Shown here one piece after another: positions 35,572 through 43,996 of a DNA stretch of 64,000 nt. The notes under the pieces were generated by a model. It was not told the DNA's origin, searched no databases, and was given only the letters and a program-made list of their open reading frames with translations. Source of the DNA: Methylophilus sp. (GTDB lineage Bacteria; Pseudomonadota; Gammaproteobacteria; Burkholderiales; Methylophilaceae). Made by a program: the position numbers and the translations under genes. Position 1 is the first letter of the stretch. Each line of letters begins with the position of its first letter. Location of the stretch: assembly GCF_008015755.1 (NCBI RefSeq), contig NZ_SSGF01000016.1, forward strand, positions 1 through 64,000, written 5' to 3'.

Positions 35572-35739
35572 AGACTGCCATGATACAAAAAAACACGGCA
35601 CTGCGGTTTTTTGTCGTTGCCTTGCACGCCATCAGCCAAAAAGTCCGTGTATTGCCCTCACCGCTTAACTGTTGAATACCGTGGTATTTGCCAGTTTTTT
35701 TGCCGCTAACCTTCGCGCGCGATGGCGCTACACTGAGGC

Positions 35740-37884
35740 ATGATTTATATTGCTGACCCAAATCCATGGCTGGCCTTGTATGCGCAACCGCTGCATACAC
35801 GCCTGACCCCGCCCACCGCAGACTTGCAGGACTTTCTGTCAGAGTATGGTCGCACGCACGGATTACCATCTGTGAGCCTGGAATCAACCCTTGACTGGCA
35901 AGAGGACCTGGCACAGGTGCTGGCGCCATTGCCTGAAAGCCTGCTTGATACACTGAATAAGTCCATATTGGGTATTTTCTTTGCCAATGGCCTTGATGCT
36001 TCAGGCTTTACCGACATGGTCGCTCTGGGCGATGGCAGCAACAATATCGGCTTTGTGATTGTGCTCGACAGCCAGGCGTTCCGCCATCCGTCGGCAAATG
36101 CCTGGGCTAGCTGGAAAGAAAATTCAGCCTTCGTGGCCGATGAGCAGGTACAAATCAGCGTCGAGATCGCCACCCCAGAAAATGACCACCGCATCCAGGC
36201 ACTGCGTTTTCTGTTACTGCATGAATTCGGCCATATTGTGTCCACTATGACCGACCTTTGCCCGCAGTCGTGGGCATTCTCGCTACCCAAGCTGGCTGGT
36301 CACTTTAGCAAACTCAGTTGGCAAACCAATGGCAGCAAGGCGATCCGGCCAGAGCAGAATTTCCCGCATCGCGAAAAAATTAGTTTCTATCGCCAGCCGG
36401 CCCTGCATGCCAGCCAGGCATTAGACCTCTATCGTGACCTGGCCAGGACGGCGTTTCCGACCTTATACGCCAGCATGGATGTGCAGGAAGACTTTGCCGA
36501 GTGCTTTGCGACCTATGTGCATACAGAATTACTCGGCCAGCCATACCACCTGCAATTAACAATCGCGGGCAACCAGGTCTATCGCAGCGATGACTTCTGG
36601 GCATCGGCGCGTGCCAGCGAAAAAAAGCGCTATCTGCGCAATTTATTTGACGCCTTGGCCCACAACAATGCCAGCCATACCTTTCAAGGGCTGGCGCCTT
36701 TTCTGCGCATGAGCCTCAGCGGCGCAGATTTGCGCGCGCATGCGCAATCGCTCTTGGTTCAGGCCAATCAGGACCAGGAGAACGCCATTTTGTGGATGAA
36801 TCTGGCAATTGGCTTTTTATGCCTGAAAATGCGCGACATGGGCCTGGCGATTCAAGAGCAGGCGCTGTCTTTACAACGACTCTACCGCCGCCCGGCAAAC
36901 TGCCAGCCGCCACGCTTTCGCTTGCTGATGATCATGACGCCAGGCGATCTGTCTGAAAACACGCCGATTGATTGCCTGCTGGAAAACAGCCCGGTAGAAC
37001 TCCTTTATTACTATGCCTCAGTCGAGCAGCCGCTACCATCGCCCATGCCCGAACACGACGCGGTGATGGTCGCCCTTTCAGATAGCCAGGCCAACCGCGC
37101 TTTGCTGCTGGCAGTGCAAGCCAGCCTGCTAGCTTACGCCCGGCCGGTGATTAATCCGCCACACCTGTTGCCCAACGTTAACCGTGACCAGCTCAGTGAG
37201 TTGCTGCAAGACGTCCCCGGCCTCGATATGCCGCGCACGCACAAACTCACCCGCAGCCAGGTCGTCACGCGTTTGAGCATGCCGCGCCCGGCAGAGATTA
37301 CCGACCCGGCTGCGCTGCCTGGATTACCCTTGATTATTCGCCCGGTCGGCTCGCAAGCCGGTAACGACTTGGCCAGAATCACGCAGCCAGCTGAACTGGC
37401 GGACTATTTAAAACAAGTCCAAAGTACCGCTTTTTTTGTCTCGCGCTTTGTCGATTACAGCAGCCAGGATGGCCAGTTCCGTAAATACCGCATCGCCATG
37501 CTGCGCGGCCAGCCGTTTATTTGCCATATGGCGATTTCGAGTGACTGGATGGTGCATTACGTCAATGCCGGTATGTATGACTCCGCTGACAAACGGGCCG
37601 AAGAAGGTGCGTTTATGCAGAACTTTGCCAGCTTTGCCACGCGCCACCAAACGGCGCTGGCCGCGATTTACCAGCGTTTGCAACTCGACTATGTATGCAT
37701 TGATTGTGCAGAGACCAAAGACGGCCAATTACTGGTGTTCGAAATCGACCACATCATGGCCGTGCACGCCATGGATTCTGCCAGCCTGTTCCCGTTTAAA
37801 GCCGGGCAAATCGGCAAGCTACAGCAAGCTTTTGAGCAATATTTATACGCATTACAGCCGCAACCTTTACTGGAGAGCGCATGA
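35740..37884 (+). CDS. Zincin / TPR-like / ATP-grasp fusion protein of unknown function
   Basis: The 714-residue protein has three parts. Residues 1-300 contain LLLHEFGHIV, a zinc-peptidase HExxH at 161-165, and EDFAECFATYVHTEL near 249-260, whose glutamate fits as third zinc ligand. Residues 325-380 are a helical-repeat (TPR-like) segment (ILWMNLAIGFLCLKMRDMGL). Residues 385-710 look like an ATP-grasp ligase: a pre-grasp alpha/beta domain, LPLIIRPVGSQAGND, FFVSRFVDYSS, FRKYRIAML and LLVFEIDHIM near the end. The normal metal-ligand Asn is Asp. The next gene overlaps it by ATGATGA. No known protein with this fusion comes to mind. Confidence 0.72.
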   Translation: MIYIADPNPWLALYAQPLHTRLTPPTADLQDFLSEYGRTHGLPSVSLESTLDWQEDLAQVLAPLPESLLDTLNKSILGIFFANGLDASGFTDMVALGDGSNNIGFVIVLDSQAFRHPSANAWASWKENSAFVADEQVQISVEIATPENDHRIQALRFLLLHEFGHIVSTMTDLCPQSWAFSLPKLAGHFSKLSWQTNGSKAIRPEQNFPHREKISFYRQPALHASQALDLYRDLARTAFPTLYASMDVQEDFAECFATYVHTELLGQPYHLQLTIAGNQVYRSDDFWASARASEKKRYLRNLFDALAHNNASHTFQGLAPFLRMSLSGADLRAHAQSLLVQANQDQENAILWMNLAIGFLCLKMRDMGLAIQEQALSLQRLYRRPANCQPPRFRLLMIMTPGDLSENTPIDCLLENSPVELLYYYASVEQPLPSPMPEHDAVMVALSDSQANRALLLAVQASLLAYARPVINPPHLLPNVNRDQLSELLQDVPGLDMPRTHKLTRSQVVTRLSMPRPAEITDPAALPGLPLIIRPVGSQAGNDLARITQPAELADYLKQVQSTAFFVSRFVDYSSQDGQFRKYRIAMLRGQPFICHMAISSDWMVHYVNAGMYDSADKRAEEGAFMQNFASFATRHQTALAAIYQRLQLDYVCIDCAETKDGQLLVFEIDHIMAVHAMDSASLFPFKAGQIGKLQQAFEQYLYALQPQPLLESA

Positions 37885-39020
37885 TGAAACTGAATGCCAA
37901 TCAACTGAATTTTTCTGGCGGCCCGGGCGCCTTGCCTGAAAGCGTCTTGCAACAACTGCACACCGCCATGCTCTGTGTACCAGAAGTCGGTTTGTCTATT
38001 TTAGGCATCAGCCATCGCTCGGCATGGTTTGCGCAGGTGGTGCATGAGTTAGAAGACAATATCCGCCATCTGATGGGTTTGCCAGCGTCTACACGCGTGT
38101 TGATGATGCAAGGCGGCGCCACGCAGCAGTTCTCTATGTTGCCAATGAATTTGCTGCGCAACGGGCAGTCAGCAGACTATATCCATAGCGGCTACTGGAG
38201 CGGCAAGGCGATTCACGAGGCAGAAAAATCCGGCAAATTGCACTTGGCATGGAGTGGCAAAGCTGACCAGTTTGGTCGCTTGCCTACCGATGCTGAGTTA
38301 CAACTCTCCAAAGATGCGGCCTATTTTCACTATATCTCGAATGAGACGGTAGAAGGGTTGCAGTTCCATCGCGTGCCCGGTCGCGACGATGTGCCACGTA
38401 TCTGTGACATGTCCTCAGACCTGTTATCGGCGCCTGGGGACTTTAATCGCTACTCGATGATTTATGCCCATGCACAGAAAAATATTGGCCCGGCCGGGGT
38501 GACGCTGGTGATCTTGCGTGATGACTTTATGAACAGCCTGCCTGATGATTTGCCAGGCTTTATCAATTACCATGCGCAAGCCGATGCGCACTCTATCTAC
38601 AACACCCCACCCGTGTTTGCGATTTATAGCGTGTTGCTGGTGACACGCTGGTTGCGTGATGAAATGGGCGGCTTGCACAATATGGCCAAACGTAATCAGG
38701 CCAAGGCAGACTGTTTGTATCAGGTACTGGACGACCACGCCGACTTTTACCGTGGCCGTGCGGCCGTGGCTGACCGTTCTACAATGAATGTGGTGTTTAA
38801 TTTGCCAACCGCCGAGATTGAGCAAGCGTTTTTTCAGCAAGCACACCTGGCAGGGTTTTCAGGCTTGAATGGCCACCGCAGCATAGGCGGTATTCGGGCG
38901 TCGATTTATAACGGCTTAGAGCTGGCAGCCGCTGAGCAACTGGCTGACTTTATGCAAACATTTCGCCAGCGTTATCAAGCAACAACCGCAACCACCGCTT
39001 TGTCGCCCGCTTACGCTTAA
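37881..39020 (+). CDS. serC: Phosphoserine aminotransferase-like PLP enzyme
   Basis: The 379-residue fold-type I aminotransferase matches SerC: MQGGATQQFSMLPMNLL, DMSSDLLSAP, the PLP-lysine motif AHAQKNIGPAGVTLVI and GGIRASIYNG. It is divergent where SerC is most conserved: NFSGGPGALP replaces NFSAGPA.LP and LGISHRS replaces ME.SHRS. It may be the ordinary 3-phosphohydroxypyruvate aminotransferase or a paralogue with another substrate. Its start overlaps the stop of the zincin/ATP-grasp gene and GGAG lies upstream, so the two proteins are made together. No other serine-pathway gene is adjacent except glyA, 0.9 kb on. Confidence 0.83.
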   Translation: MMKLNANQLNFSGGPGALPESVLQQLHTAMLCVPEVGLSILGISHRSAWFAQVVHELEDNIRHLMGLPASTRVLMMQGGATQQFSMLPMNLLRNGQSADYIHSGYWSGKAIHEAEKSGKLHLAWSGKADQFGRLPTDAELQLSKDAAYFHYISNETVEGLQFHRVPGRDDVPRICDMSSDLLSAPGDFNRYSMIYAHAQKNIGPAGVTLVILRDDFMNSLPDDLPGFINYHAQADAHSIYNTPPVFAIYSVLLVTRWLRDEMGGLHNMAKRNQAKADCLYQVLDDHADFYRGRAAVADRSTMNVVFNLPTAEIEQAFFQQAHLAGFSGLNGHRSIGGIRASIYNGLELAAAEQLADFMQTFRQRYQATTATTALSPAYA

Positions 39021-39032
39021 CCGGCCAAAGGT

Positions 39033-39410
39033 TTAGTGCGAAGAAATCTGGCTATGGGTTAAACGACCATCCTGGTCAAAATAAATGCGCAAGGCATGGT
39101 AAACATGCATGCACTTACCAAGGTCGTACTCCAGCGCGTTGGCGTCCTCTAAACTGGGGCGACCCAGCAAGGCCATCACCGCTTCTTTTTTAGCACCACG
39201 GATGAGGATATGATTTTTTAGGTCGTAGGCCATGTCACCGCGACGACACTCTGTTTGCACCGTGTTGGCGAGGGACATCCAGCGCGCCTGGTCAAATTTG
39301 TCTCCGCCAAACACCGCCTGGTCTTTAAACGCCCACCAGGTAAAAAACACAATGGTGAGGATGACAGTGAATACCGCTAACGCAATTGCAGACAGCTTGA
39401 TCAGTTTCAT
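39033..39410 (-). CDS. Small membrane-anchored protein with SmpA/OmlA-like domain
   Basis: The 125-residue protein has an N-terminal hydrophobic segment (LIKLSAIALAVFTVILTIVFFTWWAF) and then a short domain with HILIRGAKKEAVMALLGRPSLED, the pattern of BamE/SmpA-type domains. A conserved YDLGKCMHVYHALRIYFDQDGRL stretch ends it. Two cysteines (ECRRG and GKCMH) could form a disulfide in the periplasm. It is 18 bases from nrdR on the same strand. Function unknown. Confidence 0.65.
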   Translation of the reverse strand: MKLIKLSAIALAVFTVILTIVFFTWWAFKDQAVFGGDKFDQARWMSLANTVQTECRRGDMAYDLKNHILIRGAKKEAVMALLGRPSLEDANALEYDLGKCMHVYHALRIYFDQDGRLTHSQISSH

Positions 39411-39428
39411 GCACCCTCGCCTTTCGGA

Positions 39429-39893
39429 CTAATTATCGCTATCGGTCACATCCAGGTCACGAATAGCATTATGAAAATCATCGACATCTGAAAAGCTACG
39501 ATACACCGAAGCAAAACGGATATACGCCACCTGATCCATTTGTTTGAGCTCTTGCATCACGGTTTCACCCAGCAATCGCGCAGGCACTTCTCGCACGCCC
39601 AAACCAAGCACTTTTTGAATAATACGGTCCATGGCCTTATCGACATACTCGGTCGGCACCGGGCGCTTGTGTAACGCGCGCGTAAATGACACGCGCAACT
39701 TTTCACGCTTGAACTCTTCGCGGTTGCCGTTTTGCTTGACCACCTGCGGCAGATGCAACTCTGCCGTTTCATAGGTAGTAAAGCGCTTATCGCAGACCTG
39801 GCAACGACGACGCCTGCGGATGGAGTTGCCCTCCTCATTGAGTCGGGAATCCACCACCTGCGTATCGTCAGCACCGCAAAAAGGACATTTCAT
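39429..39893 (-). CDS. nrdR: Transcriptional repressor NrdR
   Basis: NrdR senses dATP/ATP and represses ribonucleotide reductase genes. The 154-residue protein has the N-terminal zinc ribbon (MKCPFCG...[14 protein letters not shown]) and an ATP-cone domain ([20 protein letters not shown]...). It is encoded just downstream of glyA, an arrangement common in betaproteobacteria. No NrdR target gene is in the window. Confidence 0.96.
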   Translation of the reverse strand: MKCPFCGADDTQVVDSRLNEEGNSIRRRRRCQVCDKRFTTYETAELHLPQVVKQNGNREEFKREKLRVSFTRALHKRPVPTEYVDKAMDRIIQKVLGLGVREVPARLLGETVMQELKQMDQVAYIRFASVYRSFSDVDDFHNAIRDLDVTDSDN

Positions 39894-39914
39894 GGCTAAA
39901 ACTGGCCGGAGAAA

Positions 39915-41162
39915 TTATTTGCCGTAGACTGGGAATTTGTCAGTTAATGCGTGTACTTTGGCTTTTACCGCTGCAATGACTTCTGCATTTTCCGGGTTAT
40001 CCAGCACGTCGGCGATCAGGTTAGCCACTTGCTCGGCCTCGGCTTCTTTAAAGCCACGGGTGGTAATCGCTGGCGAACCGATACGGATACCGGAAGTCAC
40101 GAATGGGCTCTCAGGGTCGTTAGGAATCGCGTTTTTGTTGACAGTAATGTGCGCTTGGCCGAGGAAAGCATCAGCCGCTTTACCAGTCAAGCCTTTAGGC
40201 CGTAGATCAACCAAAAATACGTGTGACTCAGTACGGCCAGAGATAATGCGCAAGCCGCGTGCCGCCAGTGTATTGGCCATCACGCTAGCGTTTTTCAACA
40301 CTTGTTCTTGATACACCTTGAACTCAGGCTGGGCTGCTTCGAGAAAAGCCGTGGCTTTACCGGCGATGACATGCATCAATGGACCACCTTGCAAGCTTGG
40401 GAACACGTTAGAGTTGATGGATTTTTCAAACTCTGCTTTAGCCATGATGATACCGCCACGTGGGCCACGCAAGGTTTTGTGCGTGGTAGAAGTGACGAAG
40501 TCAGCGTGTGGCACTGGATTAGGGTAAACACCACCGGCGATCAGGCCAGAATAGTGCGCCATGTCGACCATAAAATAAGCACCGACTTTTTTAGCGATCT
40601 CAGCCATCCGTGCCCAGTCAAAACGCAGGGCGTAAGCAGACGCACCACCAATCAGCAATTTTGGTTTGCACTCAATGGCAATACGCTCCATCTCGTCGTA
40701 GTCAATTTCCTCTTTGTCGTTCAAGCCATAAGGCACAATATTGAACAACTTGCCGGACAGGTTGGCCGGGGAGCCATGCGTCAAATGACCGCCGTGGCCC
40801 AGGTTCATGCCCATGATGGTATCGCCTGGTTTTAAAATAGAGAAATATACCGCCTGGTTGGCTTGTGACCCAGAGTGCGGTTGCACGTTGGCATACTCCG
40901 CGCCATACAGTGCCTTCAGGCGATCAATCGCCAATTGCTCCACTTGGTCAACAAACTCACAGCCGCCGTAAAAACGCTTGCCTGGATAACCTTCCGCATA
41001 CTTGTTAGTCAGCTGCGAGCCTTGTGCTTCCATCACCGCTGGGCTGGTGTAGTTTTCTGAGGCAATCAGCTCAATATGCTGATGTTGACGTTCGACTTCG
41101 GCAGAAATCATGGTGGCCAAAGCTGGGTCTGCAACGCTTAAGTTTCTTGAAAAGCTAAACAT
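39915..41162 (-). CDS. glyA: Serine hydroxymethyltransferase
   Basis: The PLP enzyme interconverts serine and glycine, loading one-carbon units on tetrahydrofolate. The 415-residue protein has [56 protein letters not shown] and the PLP-lysine motif [18 protein letters not shown] 41,162 is chosen as the start; an upstream TTG (41,171) is unlikely. In a methylotroph it links C1 assimilation to serine. It is probably the first gene of a glyA-nrdR transcript. No riboswitch is recognised upstream. Confidence 0.96.
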   Translation of the reverse strand: MFSFSRNLSVADPALATMISAEVERQHQHIELIASENYTSPAVMEAQGSQLTNKYAEGYPGKRFYGGCEFVDQVEQLAIDRLKALYGAEYANVQPHSGSQANQAVYFSILKPGDTIMGMNLGHGGHLTHGSPANLSGKLFNIVPYGLNDKEEIDYDEMERIAIECKPKLLIGGASAYALRFDWARMAEIAKKVGAYFMVDMAHYSGLIAGGVYPNPVPHADFVTSTTHKTLRGPRGGIIMAKAEFEKSINSNVFPSLQGGPLMHVIAGKATAFLEAAQPEFKVYQEQVLKNASVMANTLAARGLRIISGRTESHVFLVDLRPKGLTGKAADAFLGQAHITVNKNAIPNDPESPFVTSGIRIGSPAITTRGFKEAEAEQVANLIADVLDNPENAEVIAAVKAKVHALTDKFPVYGK

Positions 41163-41390
41163 GACGATCAAGTTTCCGTATCAATAACAATAAAGTGTAA
41201 TTTTACCATGAGGCGACCATGGCATGCACCTATCGCATGCGTCAGCGCAAGATGCCTGCTTTTTTGGGGCAAGCAAGCGCGGAAAATGACAATGTATGGA
41301 AGATCGCTGCAATCGTAAAGATACTGGCCACCTGAGAGCTAGTTAAAACCTGAAAGAGCGTTGTCATAAGTGCGCCAGCATTGCACGCCT
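41163..41390. other. glyA upstream region, no gene seen
   Basis: This is the left part of the 436-bp gap between glyA and the AsmA gene. It must hold the glyA promoter. GCATGC occurs twice in close inverted arrangement (41,226-41,241), and there is no open frame with a credible start. The right part of the gap holds the NtrC/sigma54 small-RNA unit. Confidence 0.5.
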
Positions 41391-41407
41391 TGCACCAAAT
41401 TAGTGCA
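41391..41407 (+). promoter_or_regulatory. NtrC-type enhancer site
   Basis: TGCACCAAATTAGTGCA matches the E. coli glnA NtrC site TGCACCAAAATGGTGCA at 15 of 17 bases. It is part of a larger exact dyad, CCTTGCAC / GTGCAAGG (41,388-41,410). It lies about 87 bases upstream of the sigma54 element, a typical NtrC distance. Between them is another dyad, GTTGCTG-TCT-CAGCAAC (41,420-41,436). Confidence 0.72.
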
Positions 41408-41492
41408 AGGCATCAAACAGTTGCTGTCTCAGCAACAGGCAATAAATCCATAAAACAAGCTATCTTATTGATTTAAATGTAATTATAAAAGC

Positions 41493-41508
41493 TGGCACAG
41501 CTTATGCT
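41493..41508 (+). promoter_or_regulatory. Sigma54-dependent promoter of a predicted small RNA
   Basis: TGGCACAGCTTATGCT has the full -24 element TGGCAC and a -12 ATGCT with GG and GC ten bases apart. Only the first base of TTGCT differs. Transcription should start near 41,518-41,520 and run rightwards into no gene. Confidence 0.75.
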
Positions 41509-41518
41509 TAGTAGTAGC

Positions 41519-41577
41519 CGTAAGCGTATATCTCCAAAATCGCTCCCTAAACCCAACTTCGGTTGGGTTCTTTTTTT
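41519..41577 (+). ncRNA. Predicted nitrogen-regulated small RNA of about 60 nt
   Basis: The transcript is bounded by the sigma54 promoter on the left and a strong UUCG-capped terminator on the right, and contains no coding frame. Before the terminator stem, the unpaired part holds UCUCC (41,530-41,534) and CUCCC (41,543-41,547), both complementary to Shine-Dalgarno sequences, suggesting translational repression of target mRNAs. NtrC/sigma54-driven small RNAs such as NrsZ are known in Pseudomonas; this one is not recognised by sequence. The 5' end is estimated from the promoter. Expression is not shown by the sequence alone. Confidence 0.62.
41550..41577 (+). terminator. Intrinsic terminator with UUCG tetraloop
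   Basis: The stem AACCCAAC / GTTGGGTT closes a TTCG loop (41,550-41,569) and is followed by C and seven T. Polarity is clearly rightward; the other side reads TTTAGGG and is a weak terminator for the leftward AsmA gene. Confidence 0.9.
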
Positions 41578-41598
41578 GCCATAATCCAACACAGGCCA

Positions 41599-43659
41599 TT
41601 AGTGTTTACGCGCTTTTAATTGTTGCAGCGTCTGCTGACAACCTTCATCCGTCACCTCTGAGGCACTGCCAGGGTCAAGAAAAGGCAAAATCGCCGCAAA
41701 AGGATTAATTAATGCCAGCAACACCCCACCAGCCAGGCGCGCGGCAATCGGGCCGGGGCTCAGCGACACCTTGGGATCCACAAACGGGCCGGTGACCAGG
41801 ATGGGAGAACGCACGGTAAAAGGGGAGAAGTTTTTGGGGCTGGCTTGCAATTTGAGGTTAAGCAATTCCTGCCCCAGATTGATCTCGCCTTGCACATTCA
41901 CAGTGGTGACTGGCGTATCAATCAAGGCTGCCTCTGGCGTCAGCACGCCTTGCTTGGCATGCCAGCCCATGGCCGCACATTGCATAGGCAGGGCTTGATC
42001 ACCTTTCATCAGCACGCCAATAGCTTGCGCAATATCCAGGCCTGCAGCCTCGACCAGCAGATGCGAAATTTCACCCTGGCGCACCATCAGCGCCAACTGG
42101 CCATCCAGTGATTTAAGTAACGCCGCCGTAGAGCGTCCGCGCCCTTGCAAGCTGGCTTTGCCGTTTAACTTGCCTGAAATATACGCTGGCGCCTGACTGG
42201 TTGACGCAGGCTTGGCTGAAGAAGGTTTGGTTGGCGAGACTTTGTCATCAGCCACCTTATTCTCTGGTGTCACCTTTAGCCATTGCTCCAGGCGAATATC
42301 GCGCACTGCCAATTGAATATCCCACTCAGGCGCAGGTGGCGGGGATAAGTCAGTATTAGTGGCGTCATGAGCATCAATACTCAAAGCACCGGTGAGCGTG
42401 CCTTGTGCGGTACTGGCTTCGAGTTCAGCCAGGCTTAGTTTGTGTTTATTCAGGGTTAAGCGCAGCTTTAAAGGTGCAATACGCTGCTTAAAGGCATTGC
42501 CTAAATCCACCGCATCCAGATGCACATCAATATCGGCATTCATACGCCCATAGGTACTAAAATCCAACGATTCGTCAGGGAACAGCTTACCGGGATGCGC
42601 TTTGGCGGCAGAACTCCCCTGGCTTGCACCAAACGCGGGCGCTAAATCGGCCAGCATCAGCAACGCACCTTGTAGCTTGCCACGCAGCATGGGCGTTTCG
42701 GGGGCAAAGTCATACACAAACTGCCCGGATAACCGGCTACGCCCAATATGGGCAGAAGGAATATTCACCTGCCACTGATCAATGCCTTTTTCAATCTCGG
42801 CACTGACTTTAAAGGCGGCAGTACGTGGTAAGGTCAGGTCCAGCAAATCGCCGACGTCTGCCAGCGATGTGCCTTTCACATCCACCTTGCCTTTCACGCG
42901 TTGCGTGCCAAACAAGTCATAGACTTCCCCCCGAAATTGCGCGTTGACCGCGCCATACTTCAACCAACCCTGAGAGTTAATCGGTGGCGACTGGCTACCC
43001 TGGGTCGCCACCGGCAAAAAGCCTTGCGTAACCAACTCGCCCTGTAGCGGGCGCTTGCGAAACTGACCATGAATCTTCAACCGCGATTCCGGCGTGGCCA
43101 GATGCGCCCCTTCTTCGGTAAAAAAAGTCAGTGCCAGTTGGGCGTCAGTGACAGCGTCGGTGACTTTGGCCTGGCCCTGATTCACAGCCAATTGTTCGAT
43201 CAGCGGAAACGGCCGTGGCGGACTGCTATCATCCAGTTCAAACTGCCAAGTTGCATGCTGGTCTGCGCGGCGCAGCAGGTAGGCATTGAGCTGATCCGCG
43301 CGAATCGCGGCAATGCGATAAGGGTCGTTTTCTTTGAGCGACCATAGATCACGGTAACGCAGTGCCAGATCCAGGCCATGTGCATCAATAAAATAAGCCG
43401 CGTCAAAGCCTTCTGGTGCCGACAATTTCAATCCACCCACTTGCAGGTGAATGGCGCCCAGCAACTGCAAGCGAAATGGGCGCTCGATCTCGACAGTGCG
43501 GTGTAATTTATCCTGCAGCAATTGTTGCAAGGGCTGCCGCAAAAACGGCCAACCGGCGATTTCACAGGCAATCACCGCCAGCACAAGAGCCAACACAGTG
43601 CCCGTAATCCAGTTGCTCATCGGTATGGTTTTTTTTGTGGTGATGTCGTTCTCATTCAT
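41599..43659 (-). CDS. AsmA-family protein
   Basis: The 686-residue protein has an N-terminal membrane anchor (SNWITGTVLALVLAVIACEIAGW), an AsmA-type beginning (LLQDKLHRTVEIERPFRLQLLGAIHLQVGGLKLSAPEGF) and a C-terminal AsmA repeat (SPFTVRSPILVTGPFVDPKVSLSPG). AsmA-like proteins form long bridge-like folds in the periplasm and act in outer-membrane lipid transport or assembly. A Pro/Ser/Lys-rich linker lies near residues 480-505. It is the last gene before the small-RNA unit, which is read on the other strand. Confidence 0.88.
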   Translation of the reverse strand: MNENDITTKKTIPMSNWITGTVLALVLAVIACEIAGWPFLRQPLQQLLQDKLHRTVEIERPFRLQLLGAIHLQVGGLKLSAPEGFDAAYFIDAHGLDLALRYRDLWSLKENDPYRIAAIRADQLNAYLLRRADQHATWQFELDDSSPPRPFPLIEQLAVNQGQAKVTDAVTDAQLALTFFTEEGAHLATPESRLKIHGQFRKRPLQGELVTQGFLPVATQGSQSPPINSQGWLKYGAVNAQFRGEVYDLFGTQRVKGKVDVKGTSLADVGDLLDLTLPRTAAFKVSAEIEKGIDQWQVNIPSAHIGRSRLSGQFVYDFAPETPMLRGKLQGALLMLADLAPAFGASQGSSAAKAHPGKLFPDESLDFSTYGRMNADIDVHLDAVDLGNAFKQRIAPLKLRLTLNKHKLSLAELEASTAQGTLTGALSIDAHDATNTDLSPPPAPEWDIQLAVRDIRLEQWLKVTPENKVADDKVSPTKPSSAKPASTSQAPAYISGKLNGKASLQGRGRSTAALLKSLDGQLALMVRQGEISHLLVEAAGLDIAQAIGVLMKGDQALPMQCAAMGWHAKQGVLTPEAALIDTPVTTVNVQGEINLGQELLNLKLQASPKNFSPFTVRSPILVTGPFVDPKVSLSPGPIAARLAGGVLLALINPFAAILPFLDPGSASEVTDEGCQQTLQQLKARKH

Positions 43660-43801
43660 AGCTTGTCATGATGACAATGATGGACGGGCTTGGCTAGTCC
43701 TGCCTGACTGACACACCTGTAGGCCGATTCTGTCAAATCCGATAAGCACTCTCAGTTATAATGCGCTTTAACACCCTCATTTGCACATGGAGCCGATTGT
43801 A

Positions 43802-43996
43802 ATGAAATGGACTGACAGCCAGCGTATCGCTGAAGACCTGTATGATAAATTGCCCGACGTTGACCCGAAAACCATCCGTTTTACCGACCTGATGCAATGG
43901 GTCATGGACCTGGATGGCTTTGACGACGAGCCTTCTCATTGCGGCGAAAAAATCCTAGAGGCCATTCAACTGGCCTGGATAGAAGAAGCCGAGTAA
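43802..43996 (+). CDS. iscX: IscX, Fe-S cluster assembly accessory protein
   Basis: IscX binds IscS and iron and tunes cluster assembly. The 64-residue acidic protein starts [20 protein letters not shown] and contains [16 protein letters not shown], typical of the family. GGAG lies nine bases before ATG 43,802. It is detached from any isc operon and lies directly before algC, with no gap between stop and start, so the two are co-transcribed. Confidence 0.93.
   Translation: MKWTDSQRIAEDLYDKLPDVDPKTIRFTDLMQWVMDLDGFDDEPSHCGEKILEAIQLAWIEEAE

Noticed and set aside
35572-35739. FMN riboswitch upstream of ribD
   Set aside because: The interval is too short and lacks the multi-stem FMN aptamer pattern.
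41163-41390. Glycine or folate riboswitch in front of glyA
   Set aside because: No conserved aptamer core was recognised; only short GCATGC dyads are present.
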